From assembly GCA_963921245.4 (NCBI GenBank), contig CAWUEY030000001.1:1612001-1676000 (forward strand): a DNA stretch of 64,000 bases. Reading direction: 5' to 3'. The position numbers were made by a program, and so were the translations under genes. How positions within the stretch are numbered: position 1 is the stretch's first letter; the number at the start of each line of letters is the position of its first letter. The notes beneath the pieces were generated by a model. That model did no database searches, was not told the origin of the DNA, and saw only the letters and a list, made by a program, of their open reading frames with translations. Shown here piece after piece: positions 27,235 through 36,049 of this stretch. Source of the DNA: JABJGO01 sp963921245 (GTDB lineage: Bacteria; Pseudomonadota; Alphaproteobacteria; Rhodospirillales; Casp-alpha2).

Positions 27235-27262
27235 ATTATCACACTCTTGTAAGCAGCGACAA
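27235..27262 (-). promoter_or_regulatory. Candidate sigma-70 promoter of the ccm operon
   Basis: On the minus strand TTGTCG (27262-27257) is separated by 16 bases from GATAAT (27240-27235). The predicted start point falls about 20 bases before the ccmA ATG, leaving a short leader. It lies downstream of the terminator that closes the candidate small RNA, so the two transcripts would be separate. Confidence 0.45.
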
Positions 27263-27287
27263 ACCTGGGAACATTTCCTGTTTGACT

Positions 27288-27319
27288 AAAAAAAACGGCC
27301 AGTCTGGAGGACTGGCCGT
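27288..27319 (-). terminator. Intrinsic terminator of the candidate small RNA
   Basis: Perfect 10-bp stem (ACGGCCAGTC with GACTGGCCGT) and 5-base loop, followed on the minus strand by a run of eight T. On the plus strand the trailing bases are AAAGTTTT, a much weaker signal. Confidence 0.8.
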
Positions 27320-27410
27320 AAAGTTTTGGCACTGGCTGTGCCATTAAAGGGGACCAGAGAAAGAGGGGAACTAAACTCTGGTATGGGTATAGACGAGGAG
27401 GTCTATGATC
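27288..27410 (-). ncRNA. Candidate small RNA with anti-Shine-Dalgarno loops
   Basis: Four perfect inverted repeats follow one another: 27389-27406 (6-bp stem, minus-strand loop CUCCUC), 27353-27382 (7-bp stem, loop containing UUCCCCUCUUU), 27327-27343 (6-bp stem) and 27295-27319 (10-bp stem, loop CUCCA), the last followed on the minus strand by eight U. No reading frame fits. CU-rich loops complementary to ribosome sites are typical of alphaproteobacterial regulatory RNAs such as the alpha-r14/CcsR-type groups; membership is inferred only from these features. The 5' end near 27410 is an estimate. Confidence 0.6.
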
Positions 27411-27450
27411 CCAATGTAGCTTCCGATTGTGGCAAGAATATGCCGCAATT

Positions 27451-27480
27451 TGGGTAATTTTGGGTCATTTTGAGTCATGG
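27451..27480. repeat. Three direct decamer repeats upstream of the small RNA
   Basis: Blocks TGGGTAATTT, TGGGTCATTT and TGAGTCATGG follow each other with exact 10-base period, about one helical turn, so the same DNA face is presented three times. They lie 40-70 bases upstream of the estimated small-RNA start (minus strand) and about 200 bases before the methyltransferase gene on the plus strand. A regulator-binding array is plausible. Confidence 0.45.
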
Positions 27481-27678
27481 GCTCTTTCGGGAGTTTCCAT
27501 TGTCGGATTGAGTAATCTATGGAATAAATTTGAATGCTACTCGCAGTACGATTGTTATACTACAGTACTCTCGCCAGGAAAATTTATCTCAAATCAGTAG
27601 CTATCTGGGTTAGCCCCTTTCATATTTATATTCATATTTATAAAAGTGACATTTGTACCCTCCGGGAGAAAATTTGCC

Positions 27679-28395
27679 ATGCGCCGCACAAAAGACCCTG
27701 TCAATCAACCCAACATTGTTTTCAACGAGGAACGCGGCCATGTCCCGCTGGGGATTCTGAAGAGCCGGGAATGGATGGAGGACCCCCGGCGTATGCTGTT
27801 TTCCATGGCGCGTTACAAGTTCGTCTCAAAAATGCTCTCGGGCCGCAGGCAGGTTCTGGAAGTCGGCTGTGGCGATGGCTTCAACGCGCCTATTGTCATG
27901 CAGGAGGTCGGGCACCTGACCATTACGGATTTTTGCGAGGAATTCATCGTTGATGCGAAACGGCGGAAACCGCCGGAATGGTCTTATGATGCCGTGGTGC
28001 ATAATTTTATAGACGGCCCCTTTGACGGCTGGTTTGACGCCGCGTATTCACTGGATACGCTTGAACACATTGACGACGGAGAGGAAGACACGTTCATTGG
28101 CAATATCTGTCGGTGCCTGACGGACGATGCGGCATTCATTGTCGGTATGCCGTCGCTAGAATCCCAGGTTTACGCTTCAGCAGGCAGCAAGCTCGGCCAT
28201 GTAAACTGTAAGACATCGCCGGACATGAAAGCGCTGATGGAGAAATACTTTAAGAGCGTTTTCATGTTCTCCATGAACGATGAAACCATCCATACCGGGT
28301 ATCATAAAATGGCGCACTACATCCTCGCCCTGTGCGCACATCCCCGAAAATCCGGATCGACCCGCGGCGAGCGCCTTCACGGGCGGGGTGGCTGA
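27679..28395 (+). CDS. SAM-dependent methyltransferase (class I), first gene of the polysaccharide island
   Basis: A 238-residue methyltransferase. Motif I is VLEVGCGDGFNAPIV (about residues 57-71), and DAAYSLDTLEHIDDGEEDTFI (about 125-145) is the motif that follows the acceptor loop. The rest is a Rossmann-like fold without extra domain. ATG 27679 is chosen because GGGAG lies 11 bases upstream; the frame is open to 27646. It converges with the next gene, stops six bases apart. Substrate unknown; the context of sugar genes suggests a glycan or sugar acceptor. Confidence 0.8.
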   Translation: MRRTKDPVNQPNIVFNEERGHVPLGILKSREWMEDPRRMLFSMARYKFVSKMLSGRRQVLEVGCGDGFNAPIVMQEVGHLTITDFCEEFIVDAKRRKPPEWSYDAVVHNFIDGPFDGWFDAAYSLDTLEHIDDGEEDTFIGNICRCLTDDAAFIVGMPSLESQVYASAGSKLGHVNCKTSPDMKALMEKYFKSVFMFSMNDETIHTGYHKMAHYILALCAHPRKSGSTRGERLHGRGG

Positions 28396-28400
28396 GCGGA

Positions 28401-29648
28401 TTATGGCCGGATGGAAATATCCGGCAAAGGCACAAGAAAGCGCCCACCGCCGTCGATATAGCCCTGATTTGCGGGTATTATCATATGAGCGTAGCGCCAC
28501 GCGAGAATAATGATCAATGCCGGGTTTTCTTTCATGACGCGCCCGCCGATCATGACCGGCAGGCTGTAACCCGGACCCTCCAGACGGTCCTTGAGCGGGG
28601 TGTCGTCGAGCAGGAAATCAATCTTGTCTTCCAGCTCAAACTGATGGATCAGGGCGGCGCAGCCCACTGAAGTTCCCCATGCAGCGACACTGCCGCCCGC
28701 TTCCCTTACGGCGGCTATTTCATCGTGAATGGCGGCCCTGATGGCAGCGATTTTTTCGCCAAAACGCCGGTGATAGGCCATGTCGTAAAGACCGGTTTTA
28801 TTCTCCAGGGCAATAAGTTCACCGACCCGTCCGGCAACGGGACGCGGACCGTTTTTGTGCTGAACCCAGAACCGGATCGAACCGCCTTTGGTGGGGATTC
28901 GCTCCGCATCGAAGACTTCCAGATCGAACCGCCGGAAGGCCCTGACAACGGGTTGTACCGAAAAGCATGAGATATGTTCATGATAAATAACATCCAGCAA
29001 CGTGCCTTCGAACACATCCAGCGCATACTGGCTTTCAAAGATGTACGCGCCATCCGCCGCCATCAGCAACCCGATACCGCGCAGAACCGGTGACAGATCA
29101 TCAATATTCGCCATAACATTGTTGGAAAGCACAAGAGAGGAGGGGCCGTGTTCCGCGACAATTGCGGATGCGGTGGTCTCATCAAAAAAGGCCGCTCTGG
29201 TTTGAATTCCGGCGGCTGTCGCCTCTTTGGCGATGGCTTCAGCGGGATCAACACCCTGGACTTTCATGCCGGCGTCCCTGAAATGGCGCAGAAGAGTGCC
29301 GTCGTTGCTGCCAAACTCTGTAACGAAACTGCCGGGTTTGAGCGCCAGCCGGCTGACGGCGCTGTCACGCAGGCCCATGAAATGTTCCGACAACCCAGCG
29401 GAAACCGATGTTCTGTAGAGATATTTCTGGTAAATGAGAGAGGGGTCCACGACATGAACAAGCTGAATAAGCCCGCAATCGGCACACAGATAATTGTCCA
29501 GGGGCGCGACAATTTTTGTCATGCGCCCGCCATTCACGCCCACATTGGGCGAGACGATCGGAACCTGAGCGAGAGGGATGCTCAGAGCAATGTCTGCGGA
29601 CCCGCAACCACGGCATTCCCTGCGGATGTGGAGCGGGCTGTCATTCAT
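28401..29648 (-). CDS. Sugar C-methyltransferase family protein
   Basis: Three-part protein of the TylC3/NovU C-methyltransferase type. An N-terminal zinc-binding domain has CRGCGSADIAL and CADCGLIQL (about residues 11-57), a central SAM domain has FVTEFGSNDGTLLRHF (about 105-120) and NNVMANIDDL, and the C-terminal part has AWGTSVGCAALIHQFEL. Family members methylate a carbon of a nucleotide-linked keto-sugar. ATG 29648 overlaps the preceding gene by eight bases; an ATG three codons earlier is possible. Last gene of the operon starting at 34925. Confidence 0.85.
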   Translation of the reverse strand: MNDSPLHIRRECRGCGSADIALSIPLAQVPIVSPNVGVNGGRMTKIVAPLDNYLCADCGLIQLVHVVDPSLIYQKYLYRTSVSAGLSEHFMGLRDSAVSRLALKPGSFVTEFGSNDGTLLRHFRDAGMKVQGVDPAEAIAKEATAAGIQTRAAFFDETTASAIVAEHGPSSLVLSNNVMANIDDLSPVLRGIGLLMAADGAYIFESQYALDVFEGTLLDVIYHEHISCFSVQPVVRAFRRFDLEVFDAERIPTKGGSIRFWVQHKNGPRPVAGRVGELIALENKTGLYDMAYHRRFGEKIAAIRAAIHDEIAAVREAGGSVAAWGTSVGCAALIHQFELEDKIDFLLDDTPLKDRLEGPGYSLPVMIGGRVMKENPALIIILAWRYAHMIIPANQGYIDGGGRFLVPLPDISIRP

Positions 29649-30714
29649 GGGCTTCACGGATCACCTGCCGCCAGATATCCTCGCTCAGTTCCATGTCGCG
29701 AAGGCAGTCCCAGCCGAGCGTCACAACATCTTCGCCGCTCACCAGATGCCCGATAAAGGCCCTCGCCTGTGACGCGAAGCACCATTCCGGCGGAACTTTC
29801 TCAGGCTTTCCGATGACGCCGGTCCTGTTGTTGTCAATGATCACCGACGCGACGCACCCGTCATCCATGGGCGAAGGGAGGGCTAGGGATACCCGGCCTT
29901 GTTCAAATATGAACTCGGCACCCTGGTGCCAGAACCCGGTTTCGCTGGCAGCGCATTCAAACGTGACCGGCACACCGCCACAGTCAAAACACGCGGTGAG
30001 CGCCTTTCCCTGTCCGGTCGCTGCGTGGTTCAGTTTCATCTCATCGCCAAAGAAATAACGCATAAGATTAATGTCATGAGTCACGGCGTTAATGAACCAG
30101 CCGTACATGCTGTGATATTTTTCAGGTAGCCACGGCGGTTCCGTCGGCCATGTGTCGAAACGCACCGCCCTGCTTTCGGTGGGGCGGTGATGGGTCGGCG
30201 GTGTATGCGCGTAACTCTTGGCGAAGTCAAAGAACCGGGCGTAGAGCAGATCGCCAAGCCGCCGGGATGCGACAAATTCGTCAACCCGCCGTTTCGCGCG
30301 CCGGACACCGGCATCATAACGTTTCATAAAGCCCACCAGATAGGTAAGTTTTTTTTCGGCGGCGACACGGACATGACGGCGTGCCTGTTCCGCCGTGAAC
30401 GCCATGGGTTTTTCCGTAATCACATTTTTACCGGCGTTCAGCGCTTCCAGAACCATCGGGCCCGTGGCCTGTCGTGGCGCGATAATGACGACCGTATCAA
30501 TGTCTGGATCGGTAAGAATATCGCGATGATCGGCCAGCACTGTTCGGATACCCATGGCGTCTTTCAAATGGGCGACCAGTGACGGACGGGATTCCGCTAC
30601 CGCCCGAACGGATACGCGCTCATCGTTCAGATAGAAGGGAAGGTGGGCGATCTGACTGATCATACCCCCGCCAATCACACCGATTACCGGCTTTTCCGTG
30701 ATATTTTGCGCCAT
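29641..30714 (-). CDS. Gfo/Idh/MocA-family oxidoreductase
   Basis: NAD(P)-dependent sugar dehydrogenase of 357 aa. The N-terminal Rossmann loop is GVIGGGMISQIAHLPFYL (about residues 12-29); NVITEKPMAFTAEQAR (about 94-109) contains the catalytic-Lys EKP motif; a C-terminal alpha/beta domain holds FINAVTHDINLMRYFFGD with the conserved His. It probably oxidises or reduces a hydroxyl of a nucleotide sugar. It lies 13 bases after the neighbouring epimerase gene. Confidence 0.88.
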   Translation of the reverse strand: MAQNITEKPVIGVIGGGMISQIAHLPFYLNDERVSVRAVAESRPSLVAHLKDAMGIRTVLADHRDILTDPDIDTVVIIAPRQATGPMVLEALNAGKNVITEKPMAFTAEQARRHVRVAAEKKLTYLVGFMKRYDAGVRRAKRRVDEFVASRRLGDLLYARFFDFAKSYAHTPPTHHRPTESRAVRFDTWPTEPPWLPEKYHSMYGWFINAVTHDINLMRYFFGDEMKLNHAATGQGKALTACFDCGGVPVTFECAASETGFWHQGAEFIFEQGRVSLALPSPMDDGCVASVIIDNNRTGVIGKPEKVPPEWCFASQARAFIGHLVSGEDVVTLGWDCLRDMELSEDIWRQVIREAHE

Positions 30715-30727
30715 TATACGGTTGAGC

Positions 30728-31750
30728 CTAACTCAGGTTAATGTCCTGCATGGTCCTGATATTGTAGTAGCGGGCATCCGTCATGGGATTAGGCAGTTTT
30801 CCATCCATGTAAGCTTCCACCAGTCCGCGAACGGCGTCCTCAATGCCATACCGGGGTGTAAAACCCAGTTCCCGCCGAATCCTGTCCGATGACACATGAT
30901 AGGAACGATTGTCATCGGTTGGCTGAATTTCAAGATCAATCCCGTTCCCGCCCAGTTCCCCATACTCTTCGACCACCCGCTTCACCGTTTGCGCGATGTT
31001 AAGCACGGTGTCATTTTGATACCCGCTGTTATAGACGCCGCCATCAATCTTCTGGTCCGGCAAGCTCATGAGGCTGACGTAGAGATCAGTCATGTCCTGG
31101 ATGTGAATGTTCGGGCGCAACTGATCGCCGCCGAACACCCTGATCCTGCGATTCACGATGGCATGGATGGTCAGAATGTTGACAATCACATCCAGTCGCT
31201 GTCGCGGAGAATACCCGCATACCGTGGCGGGACGGATGACACAGGTTGCAAAACCGGGCTCTCTTTCCTGCGCCAAAATTTCCTCGGTCATGACCTTGAA
31301 CCTGGAATAATCGGTAAGCGGCTCCAGCTCCAGGTCCTCGGTTACATCGACGCCATCCTTGATTCCGTAAACACTGGACGACGAGGCATAGATGAACCGT
31401 TTGACCCCGGCGGATTTTGCGGCCTTCACCAGAGGCCGGAACGCGTCAAAATTGATGGACTTGCCAAGGTCAGGGTCCAGCTCAAACGAAGGATCATTGG
31501 AAATACAGGCGAGATGGATAACGGTGTCGCAGCCGCCCAGCGCCTTTTTGACCGCAGTTTCGTGCCGCATATCACCTCTGATCTGAACAAGACTAGGATG
31601 CCGGGCGTGGTCTTCAAAAATATCATATCCGTAAAGATACAGGTCCAGCACGGTCACGGTATGTCCCAGGTCCAGGAGTTTCGGAACCAGGACCGCGCCG
31701 ACGTATCCCGCGCCGCCAACAACAAGTATATGTCGTGTTTCAGGGGCCAT
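30728..31750 (-). CDS. NAD-dependent epimerase/dehydratase (extended SDR)
   Basis: Extended SDR of 340 aa: ILVVGGAGYVGAVLVPKLL NAD loop (about residues 8-26), SSSSVYGIKDG (catalytic Ser region, about 122) and DYSRFKVMTEE with the YxxxK pair (about 148). The C-terminal part holds RPNIHIQDMTDLY. Probably acts on an NDP-sugar. It differs from the second epimerase in the same operon (33927-34925), suggesting sequential steps. Confidence 0.87.
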   Translation of the reverse strand: MAPETRHILVVGGAGYVGAVLVPKLLDLGHTVTVLDLYLYGYDIFEDHARHPSLVQIRGDMRHETAVKKALGGCDTVIHLACISNDPSFELDPDLGKSINFDAFRPLVKAAKSAGVKRFIYASSSSVYGIKDGVDVTEDLELEPLTDYSRFKVMTEEILAQEREPGFATCVIRPATVCGYSPRQRLDVIVNILTIHAIVNRRIRVFGGDQLRPNIHIQDMTDLYVSLMSLPDQKIDGGVYNSGYQNDTVLNIAQTVKRVVEEYGELGGNGIDLEIQPTDDNRSYHVSSDRIRRELGFTPRYGIEDAVRGLVEAYMDGKLPNPMTDARYYNIRTMQDINLS

Positions 31751-31767
31751 TTATGCGAATTCTCCCA

Positions 31768-32349
31768 TCAGACCGTTTGTTTGTTCCAGCCCGTGCCACG
31801 GTCAAGAACCGCATGAATGATCGTCTGGTGTCCAAGCTCAACAAAGCCATACTCAGGGCTGTCGAGATAAAAGTTGACATCACCCAGCTTGCGGAGAGGA
31901 TTGTCAGCCTTGAAACCGCTCAGGGTCACGATCGACATGCCCTCCTTTCGCGCTGTTGTGCAGGCGTTGAGGATATCCACCGAGCCGCCGGAACTGCTGA
32001 TTGCGATCAACAGATCACCCGTCCGGCCATGGAATTCCACCTGTTTGGAAAACACATATTCAAAACCGTAGTCATTGCCCAGACAGGTCAGGGCGGCGCC
32101 ATCATTAAGGGCGATGGCGCGAACCCCGCCGTTCTTGTTATAGTCAATGGCGCTGTGGCTGCAAATACCGGCGCTGCCGCCGTTGCCGACGAACATGGTC
32201 GTGTTGCCGTGCCGGTGGGCATGGGATACCGAAGACCATACAGATTCCAGAGCGGTCTCAAGTTCCAGCCTGTGACCGGAACCGTCAGTAACCTGCGTAA
32301 CGGATACCGTGTCGTGTAACACCGACAAATATTTGTTGAACCATGACAT
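31768..32349 (-). CDS. SIS-domain sugar-phosphate isomerase, GmhA-like
   Basis: A 193-residue single SIS domain. TMFVGNGGSAGICSHSAIDY (about residues 51-70) is the phosphate-binding loop, ISSSGGSVDILNA (about 115) the second, and VELGHQTIIHAVLD near the end corresponds to the helix with metal-binding Gln/His in phosphoheptose isomerase. The segment after GNGGS differs from canonical GmhA, so the exact isomerised sugar is uncertain. With the adjacent nucleotidyltransferase-kinase it suggests a heptose-type pathway from sedoheptulose 7-phosphate. Confidence 0.8.
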   Translation of the reverse strand: MSWFNKYLSVLHDTVSVTQVTDGSGHRLELETALESVWSSVSHAHRHGNTTMFVGNGGSAGICSHSAIDYNKNGGVRAIALNDGAALTCLGNDYGFEYVFSKQVEFHGRTGDLLIAISSSGGSVDILNACTTARKEGMSIVTLSGFKADNPLRKLGDVNFYLDSPEYGFVELGHQTIIHAVLDRGTGWNKQTV

Positions 32350-32382
32350 AAAATATCTTCCCGGGCTAAGTATTCAAAGCGT

Positions 32383-33930
32383 TCACTTCAGTATGGAAGT
32401 CATGCTGCGCTGAAGGCGTAACTTGGAATTCGAGGTCCGGTGGCCGACCACGCCGGCTTCCAGACCACCCGCAACAGAGGCAGCAAACGCCGCGATCTGG
32501 TTACCGCCGCCCACGGCCACAAACAGGGACCCCGTTACGAAAAACGCGTCGCCCGCCCCCATGGTATCGACAACTGTTTTTGTCATGGCGGGGACATGAA
32601 CGGCTTCGCCTGATGAGGAATCGAATGTGTAACAACCGTTCCTGCCATGGGTCACGATGACGTGTTTTGCGTCAATGATCCGGGGAATGACCTCGGCGGT
32701 GATATAGCCGATGTCCGAATATTTGTCACGCGCGGCAAGACGCGCTTCCGTGGCGTTGATACAGACGAAATCCGCCCGGCTGTATTTATTCAACAGGTTG
32801 TATCCGGTATTTGCGCTATTGGACTGAACGTTGATCGCCAGGAACGGGGACTCGTCTTCCAGGATGCCGACAATTTCCGGATCGATAAACCCATGACCGA
32901 AATCACAGACAATGACGGCGTCCACGGTCTTGAGTTTTTTCTTCAGGTCGCGTCTGAACTGTGCCTGGATGTCGCGGGGTAGCGGTGAGTCATCCATATG
33001 ACATACGCTGAACAGCTTTCGCATATAGGTGGGTTCGACGAAACGAATCTTACGGATGGTGGGCGCGCCGGGGCGGCGCACGAATGAAAGTCCGGCACCG
33101 GCGTCAAGAGAGTCGCGAACAAAGACATCTAAGTTGGCGGGGGCGGAAACGCCTTGCCCGACGTCTTCGCCGATAAGCGTCATAACGTCCGTTTTTCCGC
33201 ACATTGATATGATATGATTGGCGGCGGCGATCGCACCGCCGCTGAACCTTTCCATACCGTCGAACCGTGTCGAAATGATCTCTTCTTTCGCCGCCTTGCC
33301 GAGCGTTGAGACATACTGATATTCATCAATGATGGTTTCGCCAAGGACCAGAACTTTCAGCCCTGAAATGGCTTCCATGCAATCATCAATTTTTGCGCTT
33401 TTGCCGGTCGCCTTGAAATTTTTCAGGTACGTGCGGAGCTGTTCGTCCACGACATCAAGGTGATTGTTAATCAGATTAGATGAACTGAATGTGATGTCAT
33501 CCGTGTAGACAACCTGACCGGCGATCTCTTCCAAAGCATGAATTTCCAGTTCAATCTTGCCGGTCGCATCGGTATGAGTGTCGTACTCATTGCCCTTGAC
33601 GTATATATCCGGTTTTACCGCCGCGATGCCGGGAATGGCGGACGGTCCCTCGATAACGGCAACGTAGTCCACCACGTCCATTGCAGCGAGCATTTCGCAG
33701 CGCAAATTTGAAGAAAACACAGGCCGGTCAGGTCCCTTGTTGACAAAAGCATCGCCCGTGACGGTCACCACAAGAACATCGCCGTGATTTTTCGCACTTG
33801 AAAAATGGCGCAGGTGGCCCACATGCACAAGATCAAAACATCCGTGGCACAACACCACCTTTTCACCGTTCTGTTTGTGAATGGCGCAGGCGCTGGACAA
33901 TTCATGAAGATTTTTGATTTTGTCGCTCAT
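32383..33930 (-). CDS. Nucleotidyltransferase-PfkB kinase fusion, HldE-like with reversed domain order
   Basis: Two domains on 515 aa. The N-terminal cytidylyltransferase-type domain (about residues 18-155) has VVLCHGCFDLVHVGHLRHF with the HxGH site and DIYVKGNEYD. The C-terminal ribokinase/PfkB domain (about 175-515) has GETIIDEY, FSGGAIAAANHI and the DTMGAGDAFF catalytic signature. E. coli HldE carries the same two activities in the opposite order. It likely phosphorylates and nucleotidyl-activates a heptose phosphate or related sugar. ATG 33930 overlaps the upstream stop (ATGA); an ATG four codons earlier exists. Confidence 0.85.
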   Translation of the reverse strand: MSDKIKNLHELSSACAIHKQNGEKVVLCHGCFDLVHVGHLRHFSSAKNHGDVLVVTVTGDAFVNKGPDRPVFSSNLRCEMLAAMDVVDYVAVIEGPSAIPGIAAVKPDIYVKGNEYDTHTDATGKIELEIHALEEIAGQVVYTDDITFSSSNLINNHLDVVDEQLRTYLKNFKATGKSAKIDDCMEAISGLKVLVLGETIIDEYQYVSTLGKAAKEEIISTRFDGMERFSGGAIAAANHIISMCGKTDVMTLIGEDVGQGVSAPANLDVFVRDSLDAGAGLSFVRRPGAPTIRKIRFVEPTYMRKLFSVCHMDDSPLPRDIQAQFRRDLKKKLKTVDAVIVCDFGHGFIDPEIVGILEDESPFLAINVQSNSANTGYNLLNKYSRADFVCINATEARLAARDKYSDIGYITAEVIPRIIDAKHVIVTHGRNGCYTFDSSSGEAVHVPAMTKTVVDTMGAGDAFFVTGSLFVAVGGGNQIAAFAASVAGGLEAGVVGHRTSNSKLRLQRSMTSILK

Positions 33931-34925
33931 TTTCCCAAACACCTGAACCAGCCGCGGGTCGCCTCTTCAATTCCGTCTTTGTCCCAGACCGGCGCATCGC
34001 GCCAGGCATCAATGTGGTCAAGCATGATTTGCACACCATCCTCGAAGGACACGCGCGCCCGCCAGTCCAAGATTTCCTCAATCCTTGAAACATTCGCCCA
34101 GGTGCAGTCCGGCTCGCCCGGCCGTTTCGGCAGCGTTACGGTTTCTGTGGCCCCCAGCAGCTCAACGAGTCTGCTGACGCTATAGGTATTGCGACTGCCC
34201 ACATTCATGCACACATTGGCGGCACAGGAATCCGCGGCGATAACAAAGGCTTCAACCACATCTGATACGAATGTAAAGTCTCTTGTCTGGGTGCCGTCGC
34301 CAACCACCGTCAGGGGCTTTCCCGCAAGAAGCTGGGCCAGAAATACGCCGAAAACGGCACCGTAGGTTCCCCCGGTCCGCGCCCGTGGACCATAGACGTT
34401 AAACAGACGCAATGAGACGGCCGACAGGCCGTAGACCTGTGCCCAGTGCATGACAAGCTGTTCGCCCAGCAATTTTGTCAGCGCATACGGATATTGCGGG
34501 CGCATTTCGGCGGTTTCTGATGTCGGATAGGTGTCCGGGATACCGTAACAGGATGAAGACGCCGCATAAACAAACCGTTTCACATCACAGCGCAAGGCCT
34601 CTTGTAAGACATTAAAGGTGCCGTCCACATTGGCGCGGTAATACGCCGTCGGCGATTCAATGGAAGGAACAATATCGGCCAGCGCCGCCAGATGAAAGAC
34701 TCGCCCGGCATCCTCAAAAATACCGGATACATCGTCCGGATTGCCGACGTCAGCCCTGATAAACTCAACATCACCGTTGTCGGCGTGTTGTTCAATATTA
34801 TCAAGGGAGCCATTATCGAGATTGTCGATAATCCGGACCCGGCGGTCCTCCTTTACCAAACGATCAACAAGATGACTGCCAATAAACCCGGCGCCGCCCG
34901 TAACTACATCAAGCTTTTTGGTCAT
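33927..34925 (-). CDS. NAD-dependent nucleotide-sugar epimerase, UDP-glucose 4-epimerase-like
   Basis: Extended SDR, 332 aa, first gene of the operon. NAD loop VVTGGAGFIGSHLVDRL (about residues 7-23), AASSSCYGIPDTYP (about 120) and QYPYALTKLLGEQL with YxxxK (about 147). LRLFNVYGPRARTGGTYGAVFGVF is typical of the GalE/WbpP group. Converts an NDP-sugar by C4 (or related) epimerisation. Overlaps the next gene by four bases. The 449 bases upstream hold no convincing gene and should include the operon promoter. Confidence 0.9.
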   Translation of the reverse strand: MTKKLDVVTGGAGFIGSHLVDRLVKEDRRVRIIDNLDNGSLDNIEQHADNGDVEFIRADVGNPDDVSGIFEDAGRVFHLAALADIVPSIESPTAYYRANVDGTFNVLQEALRCDVKRFVYAASSSCYGIPDTYPTSETAEMRPQYPYALTKLLGEQLVMHWAQVYGLSAVSLRLFNVYGPRARTGGTYGAVFGVFLAQLLAGKPLTVVGDGTQTRDFTFVSDVVEAFVIAADSCAANVCMNVGSRNTYSVSRLVELLGATETVTLPKRPGEPDCTWANVSRIEEILDWRARVSFEDGVQIMLDHIDAWRDAPVWDKDGIEEATRGWFRCLGK

Positions 34926-35374
34926 TATTTGTTATGTCCAGTGAGCTTCCGTCACATGGGGCAGCGTGTCGTACTTGCGACTTCGCGTGTGCCCCGCTCT
35001 CGCGGATTATGGGGAGGGGATAACCAGTTGTTTTTGCTAGCCTTACTTCGCTTGCGCGGCTTATCGTTCGTGTTAGGTTTCGTCTGCGGCGCCACTTCCA
35101 CCCCCTGACGGTCCTGATCCACCTCGCGGCCCCCGTGATCCAAACACGTGATCCAAGAACGTGGTTCGAGCCTGATCCAGGCTGCAATACGGACCAGCTT
35201 ATACCTGCATTGCCCGGCGAACCATCGGCCACCATACGAAGCGCACCCATTTCCGTATGTTTCAACTTGCTGGTCATGGGTCTCCGTGGCACCATTATCC
35301 AATTGATGTTTCGCCGTGTAAAAGCGTGGTGATCTGCTATCCCTCACCTATCCTCAAGTCAAGGATAATTACAC
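34926..35374. other. 449-base region between divergent genes, no recognised gene
   Basis: Reading frames here (longest about 130 codons on the minus strand) show no recognisable protein pattern and are Arg/Pro-rich, as expected for shadow frames. A short direct repeat CGTGATCCAA occurs at 35135-35156. The region lies upstream of both the epimerase operon (minus) and the cupin gene (plus), so promoters for both are expected, but none could be named with confidence. Confidence 0.4.
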
Positions 35375-35923
35375 ATGCCGGGAATTAAAAGCGACCAGCT
35401 TATCCCCGTTGCGAGCGGCGTTTTCTACACGCATGCGAGCCTGGTCGCCGTTGATGACAATATCATCACTTTACTGAAGGAATCCGCTTCGAAGGCCTTC
35501 CTGAAACGGGCGCGGCTCTGCGCTCATCCCAACCCTGAAGCCCACCAGCACGATATGATCATCGTCAGTCACAGGGATACCTATGTGCCCCCCCATCGCC
35601 ATCCCCACAAGACGGAAACAATGCTGATTCTGGAGGGCCGCGCGCTGGCGTTTCTTTTCGACGAACACGGCGCCATAACCGAGGTTATGCGCATGGGCCC
35701 GCGAGACAGCGGACGGCTCTTCTTTTACCGTATGCCAGAAATGCGCTACCACAGTCTGCTTATTGAAGATGAATGGCTGGTTTTCGCGGAAAGCACCATG
35801 GGCCCGTTTTCCCCGGACTCATCGGAAAACGCACCGTGGGCGCCCGCGCCCATGGACCGGCAACAGGGCGCGGCATTCAGGCGGCATATGGAACAGGAAG
35901 CAAAAAATCGTGGCCTGATCTGA
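35375..35923 (+). CDS. WbuC-family cupin-fold metalloprotein
   Basis: A 182-residue protein with RARLCAHPNPEAHQHDMIIV (about residues 46-65), YVPPHRHPHKTETMLILEGRALAFLFDE (about 71-98, cupin motif with His ligands) and YRMPEMRYHSLLI (third His). This matches the WbuC family, encoded in O-antigen and capsule loci and of unknown function. AAGGA lies 11 bases before the ATG. A seven-C run occurs at 35588-35594. It is the only plus-strand gene between two minus-strand operons. Confidence 0.85.
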   Translation: MPGIKSDQLIPVASGVFYTHASLVAVDDNIITLLKESASKAFLKRARLCAHPNPEAHQHDMIIVSHRDTYVPPHRHPHKTETMLILEGRALAFLFDEHGAITEVMRMGPRDSGRLFFYRMPEMRYHSLLIEDEWLVFAESTMGPFSPDSSENAPWAPAPMDRQQGAAFRRHMEQEAKNRGLI

Positions 35924-36049
35924 TCCGATTGCGGTTAAGCTCGACACCCGCGAGGCGCAATCCATACCGGCGGCGCAATGGCTTCCAGGAACCTGTTGTT
36001 ACCATCTGAGGCAATCTGAGAGGGCTGTGCTGCGTATGGCTTCCGGGTT

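Noticed and set aside
34909..35347. Two overlapping minus-strand frames of about 130 codons
   Set aside because: Arg/Pro-rich, in different frames over the same DNA, no recognisable motif, and one overlaps the epimerase start.
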